Shown here: positions 47,355 through 55,459 of the stretch, piece after piece
Layout of the letters: the number at the start of each line of letters is the position of its first letter
Numbering within the stretch: position 1 is the stretch's first letter
Source of the DNA: Nocardia asteroides
GTDB taxonomy: Bacteria; Actinomycetota; Actinomycetes; Mycobacteriales; Mycobacteriaceae
Assembly: GCA_019930625.1 (NCBI GenBank)
Contig: CP082844.1
Location: forward strand, 5,208,001-5,272,000
Length of the DNA stretch: 64,000 nt
Direction of reading: 5' to 3'
Translations under genes and position numbers: made by a program
The notes under the pieces: generated by a model
What the model was told of the DNA's origin: nothing
Databases searched by the model: none
The model's input: the letters and a program-made list of their open reading frames with translations, nothing else

Positions 47355-47834
47355 GACTGCACTTCCCCTCCTTGCGAGCTGCGGCTGACGACAGCGTCCG
47401 AGGCGGGCTGACGTCGTTGTCCGCCTCGGCCGGACTCGCCCCTCGGCTTCACCGGGACCGGTCATTACCTGATCCGCTCCCATGTGAGGTAGGGCACAGC
47501 CTACAACCGAACGGGCGGCCCGCAGCGCGTTTGGCGACGGTGTTTGATCGAATTCAGTACAAGGATTTATGACCGAAACGGTGGTAATCCGTGCGGGCCG
47601 CGCAAGAGGTTGGGTGAACGGTCAGTTGGATAGCCCGAAGTGTCGGGTATCGCGACGTCACATGTGGTCCCGAGCGGGCTCAAAGTCGGAATCGGCGACA
47701 GCTGGGCGAGGATCGACAAGTCGATGGGTCGGAAACTCCGGGCTCGTTCCTTGCCGGTCGAACCGCGGTCGCAGGCCGGGTCGTACTAATTCATGATCGC
47801 TATGAATAGCGTGGTCGATGGTGGTCGGCGGTGA
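47355..47834. other. Intergenic region upstream of nuoA
   Basis: No gene is evident in these 480 bases. On the minus strand a -10-like TAGGCT lies around 47500, a plausible start point for nuo transcription, without a clear -35. ATTCAT and ATGAAT form a palindrome with a 7-base spacer at 47789-47807, an operator candidate between nuo and the regulator. Confidence 0.4.
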
Positions 47835-48254
47835 TCAAGCCGCAGAGCGGCTGCGCAGCAGCGCGACGACGGCCTCGGTGAGCCGGAGCGGATCGATGGG
47901 ATGAGCCACCGCGGCCTCCGCTCGGGACCAGCTGGCCAACCATGCGTCGTCCGGCCGGCCCGTGAGCACCAGAAGCGGCGGGCACGGATCGACTTCGTCC
48001 TTCAACTGCTTGGCGATGCCGAGTCCACCGGCCGGGGTCGCCTCGCCGTCGAGCACGGCGAGGTCTATACCGCCGGCATCCATCTGCGCGATCACCACGG
48101 GGGCGGTGGCCACCTCGAGGTACTCGAACGGCGGTAGCTCCGGGTGCGGACGCTTGCCCAAGGCCTGGATCACCTGGCGCCTGGTGTCGGCGTCGTTGCT
48201 GTACACGAGAACCCGCAGCGGGGTGGAACGAGTGGAATCGGCCACGAACGGCAT
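47835..48254 (-). CDS. Response-regulator-like protein encoded beside nuo (Rv3143-like)
   Basis: A stand-alone receiver domain of 139 residues. The likely phosphorylation Asp is in LAVLDGEATPAGG, with the acidic pocket in VLVYSNDADTRR and the Thr in LVLTGRPDD. The usual Lys before Pro is replaced (AVAHPIDPLRL), which would weaken or change signalling. It has no output domain. M. tuberculosis carries a similar gene, Rv3143, just before its nuo operon, so a link with complex I is likely, though not shown. Confidence 0.85.
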   Translation of the reverse strand: MPFVADSTRSTPLRVLVYSNDADTRRQVIQALGKRPHPELPPFEYLEVATAPVVIAQMDAGGIDLAVLDGEATPAGGLGIAKQLKDEVDPCPPLLVLTGRPDDAWLASWSRAEAAVAHPIDPLRLTEAVVALLRSRSAA

Positions 48255-48395
48255 GGTACGTCCACGAGGGTGGGCCGCGTGGCAGGTTCGGCGCAGATCG
48301 TCCCCGCGCGTCGTGCGGTGCGTGTCACCGGCGCGGCCGTGCGGGCAAAGCCGACGACAAGCAGTTGGTAAGAATCTGCCGGTAGAGTCCGGCCA

Positions 48396-49937
48396 ATGCG
48401 GGGAGACATCACGCAGGCCCTCGTCGATACCGACGTGTGGACCGATGAAATGCTTGGCAACACCGGGATTCCGGTGATCGACGTACCGTTCGTGACCATC
48501 GGCAGCGGCATCGGGTCGTTCGTCACCTACGACACGCTCCGGATCTTCGGCGTGCCCGCGGAGGCGATGGCCGTGCTCGGTCCGCAGGAGCACCCGTGGG
48601 CCTCCTACGAATACCTGACCAGGGTCTCGCAGATTCCGCGCGGCGAGCGCCTGCGCAGCGACTCGGCCTCGACGCCGGACAACATCTGGGGCTTCCCCTC
48701 CTACGCCGTGCGGGAGGCCGTCGCGGACAAGTCGATCAAGCCGCTGTGGAACGTCTTCGTCGAGCCGATCTTCGCCAATTACTACACGCCGCGGGCGGGT
48801 CAGGCGTTCGCCGCCATGGAGCGGGAGTTCCATCGCATCGGCTACGCTCGCTCGCTGCACCGCGGTCACGTTCGCATGGTGCGCAGACGCCACGGCGGCG
48901 GATACTTCACCATCCTCACCCCGCCAACGGGCTCGACACCGACCAAGCGCGTCGCCTTCCGCAGCACGTATGTCCATGTGGCCGTGGGTTACCCGGGGCT
49001 GAAGCTGTTGCCGGACTTGCAGGAATACCGGGAAACCCATCGTGACCCGACCCGCGTGGTCAACGCCTACGAGCCGCACGAGCACGTCTACCAGGCGCTG
49101 CAGCGGCGGCCGGGCACCGTGCTGATCCGCGGCAGCGGGATCGTGGCCAGCCGCGTCCTGCAACGGCTGATCGACGACCGGGACAAGTACCGCCTCGACA
49201 CCCGGATCCTGCACCTGTTCCGCACGTATATCTCCGGCTCACACGGCAAGAACATCTTCAGCAGGCGCAAGGGCGGTGACGGATGGGCCTACCAGGGTTT
49301 CAACTATCCGAAGTCGGTGTGGGGCGGTCAGCTCAAGCAGAAAGTGCGCCGCCTGCAAGGCGAAGATCGCGCGCGGGCGTACAAGGAGATCTCGGGCACC
49401 AACACCCCGATCAGGGACAACTGGCAGGAACAGTTGCGCCGTGGCCGCCGGGAGGGGTGGTACCAGGTGATGGCGGGAACGATGCGAGCTCCGCGTCCCG
49501 CCGGCGGGCGGCAAGGCGTTGTCGCGACGATCCTTCCGGACACCAGTGCGCCGCTGCCGTTTCCGCCGCCGACGCAACCGTTCGACACGACCGTCGACTA
49601 CATCATCGACTGCACAGGGCTGGAAGCCGACATCCGCGAGCACCGGCTGCTGGCCGACCTGCTCGACCACACCGGCGCAGGACGCAATCCGCTCGGCAGG
49701 CTGGACGTGGACACGACATTCGAGCTGATCGGCACCCGCAGCGGCGCCGGACGGATGTACGCCTCCGGCAGCGCGACGCTCGGCGGGCCGTTCGTCGGGG
49801 TGGACACCTTTCTCGGCTTGCAGATCGCGGCGCAGGAGATCGCCGACGATCTCGCCGCGGTCGGGCTCTGCCGGAGAATGGGGCCGCTGCGCTCGACGCG
49901 GCAATGGTGGCTGTGGGTTACGAACAAGAAGATCTGA
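48396..49937 (+). CDS. Rossmann-fold (FAD/NAD-binding-like) protein, unknown function
   Basis: The 513-residue product has two dinucleotide-binding-like motifs: TIGSGIGSFVTYDTLRIFG near residue 37 and TVLIRGSGIVASRVLQRLI near residue 240. Later it has VDYIIDCTGLEADI and LGGPFVGVDTFLGLQIAAQE, which recall flavin-dependent oxidoreductases. I cannot name a family or substrate. A TAGAGT about 7 bases before the ATG suggests a leaderless transcript. It is followed at 3 bp by a membrane protein and then a zinc-ribbon/FHA protein, so the three form an operon. Confidence 0.75.
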   Translation: MRGDITQALVDTDVWTDEMLGNTGIPVIDVPFVTIGSGIGSFVTYDTLRIFGVPAEAMAVLGPQEHPWASYEYLTRVSQIPRGERLRSDSASTPDNIWGFPSYAVREAVADKSIKPLWNVFVEPIFANYYTPRAGQAFAAMEREFHRIGYARSLHRGHVRMVRRRHGGGYFTILTPPTGSTPTKRVAFRSTYVHVAVGYPGLKLLPDLQEYRETHRDPTRVVNAYEPHEHVYQALQRRPGTVLIRGSGIVASRVLQRLIDDRDKYRLDTRILHLFRTYISGSHGKNIFSRRKGGDGWAYQGFNYPKSVWGGQLKQKVRRLQGEDRARAYKEISGTNTPIRDNWQEQLRRGRREGWYQVMAGTMRAPRPAGGRQGVVATILPDTSAPLPFPPPTQPFDTTVDYIIDCTGLEADIREHRLLADLLDHTGAGRNPLGRLDVDTTFELIGTRSGAGRMYASGSATLGGPFVGVDTFLGLQIAAQEIADDLAAVGLCRRMGPLRSTRQWWLWVTNKKI

Positions 49938-49940
49938 GCG

Positions 49941-50384
49941 ATGCTTCCTACCCTGAACGGGCGAATCCAGACCCGTCTTCTCGCGCTGAGCGTGATCGGC
50001 TTCTTCGTCGCGCTGATCATCACACCCGCGCTGCCGACCGGCTCGTTGAGCATCGGCCAGGCTTACCGGGTGACGTTGTCGGTGCTCCTGGCGACCGTTC
50101 TGGTCGGTGTGCTCTGGGAATTGCTCTACCATTTCCTGCAGCAGTTCCGCTGGGAAAAGGACTGGCCGACCTTGTTCGGTTTCGTCACCATCCTCAACGA
50201 GGGGGCGCTGATGTGGGTCCTCGTGCGCTACACCACCGTGGTGCTGCCCGAGCATCTGCGTCCGTCGCTCACCGCGTTCGGAATCCAGTTCGTCCTCACG
50301 TGGATCGTCTTCTGGCTCATCGTGAACGGGCCGATGCGGGTGGTATTCCACCGGTGGCGTTTCCAAGGTGGCAGGTTCCTGTGA
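49941..50384 (+). CDS. Four-helix membrane protein in the FHA operon
   Basis: A 147-residue protein with about four membrane helices (LALSVIGFFVALIITPALP, VTLSVLLATVLVGVLWELLY, LFGFVTILNEGALMWVLV, FGIQFVLTWIVFWLIV). No family is recognised. It lies 3 bp after the Rossmann-fold gene and overlaps the FHA gene by 4 bp. Confidence 0.75.
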   Translation: MLPTLNGRIQTRLLALSVIGFFVALIITPALPTGSLSIGQAYRVTLSVLLATVLVGVLWELLYHFLQQFRWEKDWPTLFGFVTILNEGALMWVLVRYTTVVLPEHLRPSLTAFGIQFVLTWIVFWLIVNGPMRVVFHRWRFQGGRFL

Positions 50385-51955
50385 GCGCGCAGATCGAGGT
50401 GGTGCCGGGCGCCCATCTGGTGGCGAGTGTGGGTGGCGTCGTCATGGTCGTCGCGCATCGGGGCGACGGCGCCGTCACCGTGGACACGGTGGCTGCCCGC
50501 ACGATGTCGGCGTTGCTGGACATCGTGCGAGAAGCCGTCGCGCGCGAGCGGCGCCACAGCGGGCGCGCGGTGGCGCGGCTGGCCACGACCTGGCTTATGA
50601 GCCTGTCCAACGGCGAGGAGGACGAGGTCGAATTCGGGGTGATCACGCCCCTGGACAACGGCCTGGCGGTGTTCCTGCACGGCGGGGTCACCGCCGTCCT
50701 GGCAGGTCCCGGCCGCACCGAGGTACTGCGCGGCCGGGACGCCGGATTCACCGTCGACCGCATGGTGACGCCCGCGCCCGGCAGCGGTGCGGGTTTGTTC
50801 GTGGATGAGGCGGGGTGGACCGCGGAGGCCCTGCCGGGCCGCGGAATCTGCGCGCTCGGTGAGGGGACCGCACCGGGGTCGGGCGCGGTGCTGTGGCCAG
50901 GAGCCATCGCGGAGGCAATCGGTGGCCGACCGGTGAGCGACAGTGTCACCGCGTCGGTGCGACAACCTGATGCCGGATCCGCACAAGCCGAGCCTCGGGT
51001 GCGATCGGCACGGGAGGGGGCACCCGAACCGCGACGGCCGGCGCAGCACGTCGAGGCACGGCCTGCGTCCGGACCCCCTCCCGGCGCGGAGCCACCTCCG
51101 CTCTCGGAACCGGCGCCGCCACCGCATCGGGTCCCCGGACCGCAGGCAACGCCGGATCCGCAGCGTCCCGGTGCGCGGCCGGGTTCCGAGCAGGAGCCGG
51201 TACCGCAGCCGCCACGGGTGCCGAGCCTGCGCAAGGGCGAGGAATCCGGCGACGCCGCAACGGAAGTCGATCTCCAGGCGTCGGCGCGGCGTGTGACGCC
51301 ACGCGAAGGCGGGACACCGGTGGCGCCACCGGGACCGAACCAGGGTCCGGCGCGACCGGCGCACCGCACCGATCGGGATTACGCGATCGCCAACGACGCG
51401 AACCTCGCCGAGACGGTGGTACCGAACGCCGATGTCGTCGCGGACGCGCTCGGGTCCACCGGTTCCAACGCACTGGGGCACCGCGTGATCGTGCCGGGCT
51501 TCCAATGCGCCCGCCACCATCACAACGACCCGCGGGTGTCGTTCTGCGCGGTCTGCGGCATCCGAATGGATCAGCTCACCTGCGTGCTGAGCCCGGGGGT
51601 GCGCCCGCCGCTGGGGGTGCTGCTGCTGGACGACGGCACATCGTTCGTCCTGGACAGCGACTGCGTACTCGGTCGCGAGCCGGAGCATTCCGAGGCGGTC
51701 GCCCGCGGTGCGCGCCCGGTGCGGCTGGAGGACAGCTCGGGCGGGATGTCGCGAGCGCACGCGGAGATCCGCCTCGTCGACTGGGACGTCACGGTCGTCG
51801 ACGGCGGTTCCACCAACGGCACCCACATCCGCCACCCCGGCCGCCAGGACTGGGTCCGTGCGGTTCCCGGCCATCCGGTCACCCTCGCACCGGGCACCCA
51901 GGTCCAGCTGGGCGGGCGGGTCCTGACCTTCGACTCCCAGCACGGTCAGCTGTAG
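50381..51955 (+). CDS. FHA-domain protein with zinc-ribbon-like segment
   Basis: The 524-residue product begins at GTG 50381. Its first about 190 residues are a folded domain with PP2C-like flavour (GGVVMVVAHRGDGAVTV, LLDIVREAVARERRHSGRAV). A Pro-rich linker follows (about 200-350), then a small zinc-ribbon-like motif (CARHHH...FCAVCGI), then a C-terminal FHA domain with the phosphothreonine-binding marks GGMSRAHAEIRL and GGSTNGTHI. FHA domains read Thr phosphorylation, so the operon may be under Ser/Thr kinase control. No kinase is encoded here. Confidence 0.88.
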   Translation: MSAQIEVVPGAHLVASVGGVVMVVAHRGDGAVTVDTVAARTMSALLDIVREAVARERRHSGRAVARLATTWLMSLSNGEEDEVEFGVITPLDNGLAVFLHGGVTAVLAGPGRTEVLRGRDAGFTVDRMVTPAPGSGAGLFVDEAGWTAEALPGRGICALGEGTAPGSGAVLWPGAIAEAIGGRPVSDSVTASVRQPDAGSAQAEPRVRSAREGAPEPRRPAQHVEARPASGPPPGAEPPPLSEPAPPPHRVPGPQATPDPQRPGARPGSEQEPVPQPPRVPSLRKGEESGDAATEVDLQASARRVTPREGGTPVAPPGPNQGPARPAHRTDRDYAIANDANLAETVVPNADVVADALGSTGSNALGHRVIVPGFQCARHHHNDPRVSFCAVCGIRMDQLTCVLSPGVRPPLGVLLLDDGTSFVLDSDCVLGREPEHSEAVARGARPVRLEDSSGGMSRAHAEIRLVDWDVTVVDGGSTNGTHIRHPGRQDWVRAVPGHPVTLAPGTQVQLGGRVLTFDSQHGQL

Positions 51956-52053
51956 CCGTATCGCCCAGCGGCGCGTCCGATGCCGGGGGGCCACCGGAAC
52001 GAAAGTCGAGGCAGAGACCGACCTCGTCCGCGACGTGGCGCCGGCCCGCCCCT

Positions 52054-52344
52054 TCAGGACTCCGGCGGGAGGATCGGCGAGGAGAACACTTCCTCCAGCG
52101 GAGTCGGGCCGGTGTATCGGCGGCAGTGGCAACCGACCCACTCCCGCAAGCCGTGCGTGCCCTTTCGAGAGATCTCGGCGTGACAAGTTCCTGTGGCACG
52201 GTCGTGCAGCGCCAGATCGTGACCGCAGCCGCAACGCGCGGGAAGTTTCTCCCCCGACCGGACTCGCCGACGCCCGAACCGACCACAAACCCAGCCGACA
52301 CCGACAAGGCCGGCACCGACTACGAGGCTGAGGGGATCAAACAT
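52054..52344 (-). CDS. Single-helix membrane protein with Cys-rich zinc-like domain
   Basis: The 96-residue product has an N-terminal hydrophobic segment (LSLVVGAGLVGVGWVCGRF) and a C-terminal part with C-x-C...C...C-x-C (CGCGHDLALH, GTCHAEIS, GCHCRRY), a probable metal site. The ATG at 52344 is chosen because TATACT lies 6 bases upstream on that strand, an ideal leaderless promoter. It converges with the FHA gene. Unknown function. Confidence 0.6.
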   Translation of the reverse strand: MFDPLSLVVGAGLVGVGWVCGRFGRRRVRSGEKLPARCGCGHDLALHDRATGTCHAEISRKGTHGLREWVGCHCRRYTGPTPLEEVFSSPILPPES

Positions 52345-52375
52345 AAGCGCAGTATACGTATACGCATAGCGATGG
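52345..52375 (-). promoter_or_regulatory. Leaderless promoter with GTATACGTATAC palindrome
   Basis: A perfect 12-bp palindrome (GTATACGTATAC) overlaps the TATACT -10 box just before the start of the Cys-rich membrane protein. It is a likely operator. Confidence 0.5.
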
Positions 52376-52838
52376 TCATGCGAATTGTGAACTCCGGTAT
52401 CTTGTTCTGCTGGGTGCGTCGGTGGGCTGCTTCTGCCCCCCGTCCGGCGCGCCGGCCGATCGAGTCGACCCCCGGTACGTGGGTGCGGACGACCTGATTG
52501 CTGACCGTGCGCCAGCCCCGCCGCCACCATGAGGGGCTGTCGGAACCTGCTCGGTGAACGGTCGCGACGTATCAGTTCGATAACCTCGACGGAGAGCTTT
52601 CCTCTCGGGGTGAGGACGACATCCGCTATGCACTCAGTGCGTTTGCCGAGGTAGCGGGCGAATGTGCGCAGAAGGTAACGGTTTGGTCTCGCTCGCGCTC
52701 TGGCGTTCGTGTAATGCAGTCACTCTTTCCTCCAACCTGCATAACCGCCACGATATTGATGGCTGATAGATAGCCTTGTGCCAGCTGCTATACCGAATCG
52801 CTACCTCGGTCGACCGAAACGTCGGCCTGGAGACCGCT
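52376..52838. other. Intergenic region without supported genes
   Basis: Both strands were read; open frames here have unnatural Arg/Ser/Pro-rich composition and no recognisable motif. Confidence 0.4.
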
Positions 52839-53273
52839 ATGGCCACACCCGCGTATGCACCAAACCTGTTCGGCACAGTTGACGGCGGTGTCGCCGCCAC
52901 GCCCCGGCCCAAATATGCCGCGGACCCGACGCGGTCTGTGCGTGGCCTCGATGAGCAACTCGCTCCGCTGCGGATCCCGGCGCTGGTGCTGGGCACACTC
53001 CTGATCTGCCTCGGCGTCGCGGCGCTGGTGCCATTGCGGGCATGGCTGCACGACTACGGCGGATGGCTGGTCGTCGCCGCCTACCTGCAATACATGGGCA
53101 TAGCGGTAACCCTAGGAGTATGGGGACTGCGAACGACCAGGAGGGGTGAGCCCTCCGCGGAGGGCTCAGCCCAGCATGTTCTCGATGAGGTCGACGGCTC
53201 GCATGGTGCCGCCGTCGGCTCGTCCGTCGTGCCCACGGCGGCACCGAGCGGCGGGCAACCTCCGCGTCGGTGA
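52839..53273 (+). CDS. Putative two-helix membrane protein
   Basis: A 144-residue frame starting at ATG 52839 behind GGAG. Two membrane segments are likely (ALVLGTLLICLGVAALVPL, GWLVVAAYLQYMGIAVTLGV), separated by a short Asp/Tyr loop. The C-terminal 45 residues are low-complexity and may be out of frame. No family is recognised. Confidence 0.45.
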   Translation: MATPAYAPNLFGTVDGGVAATPRPKYAADPTRSVRGLDEQLAPLRIPALVLGTLLICLGVAALVPLRAWLHDYGGWLVVAAYLQYMGIAVTLGVWGLRTTRRGEPSAEGSAQHVLDEVDGSHGAAVGSSVVPTAAPSGGQPPRR

Positions 53274-53611
53274 CAAGGCCGTTCGAAGCCGTCCGTGAAT
53301 TCTGGGCGGTGTCGATGCGGCGGGCCCGGGCGGCGTCGATGAACTGCCGCGGCTTGTGACCAGGCGATCTTTGCGACTCCACGAGGACGCCCGGGGCGGG
53401 AGGCGGGGTCCGCGCGGATGTTCGGCCCTGGCATGGGGCGCCAGGTCGGCGCGAACGTGCTCTCGGCATGGTCGAACTGCAATCCGTAGGCGCCTCGCCA
53501 GTAACTGGCGATTTCCTTTGTGGCGGCTTTGCCGCCCACTCGGGCCAACGCTGACGCGGTCCGACGCTCGGCGTCGCTCTTCCTGTGAAGCTCGGCGACG
53601 CCGGTCAGAGA
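53274..53611. other. Region with possibly decayed minus-strand gene
   Basis: The minus strand carries open frames in all three phases with partly natural composition (ARVGGKAATKEIASYWRGAY in one, NGLVTDAEVARRS in another). That may mean a gene broken by frame changes, but no family is recognised. Confidence 0.25.
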
Positions 53612-53661
53612 TTGACGTCACCTGCCGTCAGTTCTAATGTGATGGCAATTGCCATCACATT
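53612..53661 (+). promoter_or_regulatory. fadE-like promoter with a perfect 26-bp palindromic operator
   Basis: TTGACG (53612-53617), a 17-bp spacer and TAATGT (53635-53640) form a near-consensus promoter. A perfect 26-bp palindrome with half-site AATGTGATGGCAA covers 53636-53661, from the -10 box across the start point. A dimeric repressor bound there would block transcription. The acyl-CoA dehydrogenase ATG follows at 53678. Confidence 0.75.
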
Positions 53662-53677
53662 GGAAGGCGGCGTCGCC

Positions 53678-55390
53678 ATGGCCCTGTTCAACCCCAGAAC
53701 CGAGACGTTCGACGAGTTCGATCCAGCCACCAGGGCTCGGTTACGGTCGGTGGTCGAGTTCTTCGAAGCGAAGGGCAAGCAGGCGCTCACCGGCGACGCT
53801 CACCGGGCGGAGTGGTACGAGGACTGGATGGAGTTCCTGGCCGAGAGCCGGATCATCGCCTACATGGCAACACCGCGGGCAAGTGCCGGCGCGGATCCGG
53901 ACAAACGCTGGGACACGGCGTTCATTTCCCGGTTCAACGAGATCACCGGCTTTTACGGATCCCAGTATTGGTACGCGTGGGGTGTTTCCACACTTGGTCT
54001 CGCCACCATTTGGCAGAGCGCCAACGTCAAGGCGCACCTTCGTGCCGCCGAGGAGCTCGACCGCGGCGGGGTCATCGGATTCGGGCTGTCGGAGAAGGAT
54101 CACGGCGCCGACATCTATGCCACCGATATGCTGCTCACTCCCGATGGCGCGGGCGGGTTCACGGCGACCGGGAGCAAGTACTACATCGGCAATGGGAACG
54201 TGGCCAGGATCGTGCCGACCATCGGCAGACGTACCGACTCGGCGGGTCCCGACGCGTACGTCTGGTTCATCGTCGACAGTCAGCACCCGAACTACCGGCT
54301 GGTCAAGAACGTCATCCACGGCCAGAACTTCGTCAGTGCCTATGATCTGGTGGACTATCCCGTGTCGGCCGACGACGTATTGCACACGGGCCGCACGGCA
54401 TTCGACTCCGCACTCGCCGCTGTCAACTGCGGAAAGTTCAACATCGGCATGGTCGCGCTTGGGATCGTGCAGCACTGTTTCTACGAGACGATCAACCACG
54501 CCAGCGCCAAGATTCTGTTCGGCCACCCGGTCACCGACTTCGGGCAGGTGCGCCAGATCCTCTGCGACAGCTACGTTCGAATGAATGCCATGCGGCTCTA
54601 CCATGAACGAGCGATCGACTACATGCGATGCTCCACCCCGGAAGATCGCCGTTTCGTGATGTTCAATTCCATCGGCAAGATGAAAGTCACCCGCGAAGCG
54701 GAGCGTGTATTCCGGGAACTCTCGGATGTCATCTCGGCCAGGGGGTTCGAGAAGGACAGCTACTTCGCGACGGCGCGCGGCACCATCGACTCCATGCCGA
54801 GGCTGGAGGGCACTGCCCATGTCAATATGGCGCTCACTCTGAAATTCATGCCGAACTTTCTCTTCAATCCGGCGGAACTGCCTGCTGTGCCCGTGCGACG
54901 TGATCCCGGCGACGACGAATCCCTGTTCCGGCAACCGGGCGCCGCCGGGTTGAGCAAAGTTCGCTTCGCCGACTGGCGAGCGGCGTACGCGAGCTACCGT
55001 CATCTCCCGAATGTGGCGCTGTTCATCGAGCAGGCCGAGCAGTTCACCCAGTTCCCGGTGCAGGCGCCGCCCACCTCGGCTCAGCTCGAGGATCTCGACT
55101 ATCAGCTGGCAGTAGGGGAGTTGTTCACGCTGCTGCCTTACGGACAGCTCATCCTCGAACAAGCCGCCATCATCGGAACGTCGGAGGACATCATCGATTC
55201 GATCTTCGAGGTGTTCGTTCGCGACTTCTCCGCGTACGCGCTGGGAGTGTTCTCGAAGGCATCGTCGACCCCTGCCCAGCAGGATTGGGCACTGAGTGTG
55301 CTGCGCAAACCGATCATCGATGAGCAGCGGACAGCACGCCTCTACGACGAGGTGACCAGCCACGCCGGCGTCTTCGAGATGAATCCATAG
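53678..55390 (+). CDS. Acyl-CoA dehydrogenase family protein
   Basis: The 570-residue flavoprotein oxidises acyl-CoA to enoyl-CoA in fatty-acid breakdown. Family marks include GVIGFGLSEKDHGADIYATD, the strand GFTATGSKYYIGNGNVA and the C-terminal helical domain (RQILCDSYVRMNAMRLYHER, AIIGTSEDIIDSIF). It is longer than standard FadE proteins (about 380-400), with an extended C-terminal region, as in the larger actinobacterial ACAD group. The ATG at 53678 follows GGAAGG; the longer frame would run through the operator. It converges with a CoA ligase gene, so the two are functionally linked but not in one operon. Confidence 0.88.
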   Translation: MALFNPRTETFDEFDPATRARLRSVVEFFEAKGKQALTGDAHRAEWYEDWMEFLAESRIIAYMATPRASAGADPDKRWDTAFISRFNEITGFYGSQYWYAWGVSTLGLATIWQSANVKAHLRAAEELDRGGVIGFGLSEKDHGADIYATDMLLTPDGAGGFTATGSKYYIGNGNVARIVPTIGRRTDSAGPDAYVWFIVDSQHPNYRLVKNVIHGQNFVSAYDLVDYPVSADDVLHTGRTAFDSALAAVNCGKFNIGMVALGIVQHCFYETINHASAKILFGHPVTDFGQVRQILCDSYVRMNAMRLYHERAIDYMRCSTPEDRRFVMFNSIGKMKVTREAERVFRELSDVISARGFEKDSYFATARGTIDSMPRLEGTAHVNMALTLKFMPNFLFNPAELPAVPVRRDPGDDESLFRQPGAAGLSKVRFADWRAAYASYRHLPNVALFIEQAEQFTQFPVQAPPTSAQLEDLDYQLAVGELFTLLPYGQLILEQAAIIGTSEDIIDSIFEVFVRDFSAYALGVFSKASSTPAQQDWALSVLRKPIIDEQRTARLYDEVTSHAGVFEMNP

Positions 55391-55459
55391 CTCGCTGCAC
55401 CCTCCCGGCGTGGCCCGGATGACGCCCCGGCAAGAGATGGCGAGATCGACGCGGCAGCC

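Noticed and set aside
52634..52996. 120-residue minus-strand frame
   Set aside because: Unnatural composition; overlaps the more plausible membrane protein.
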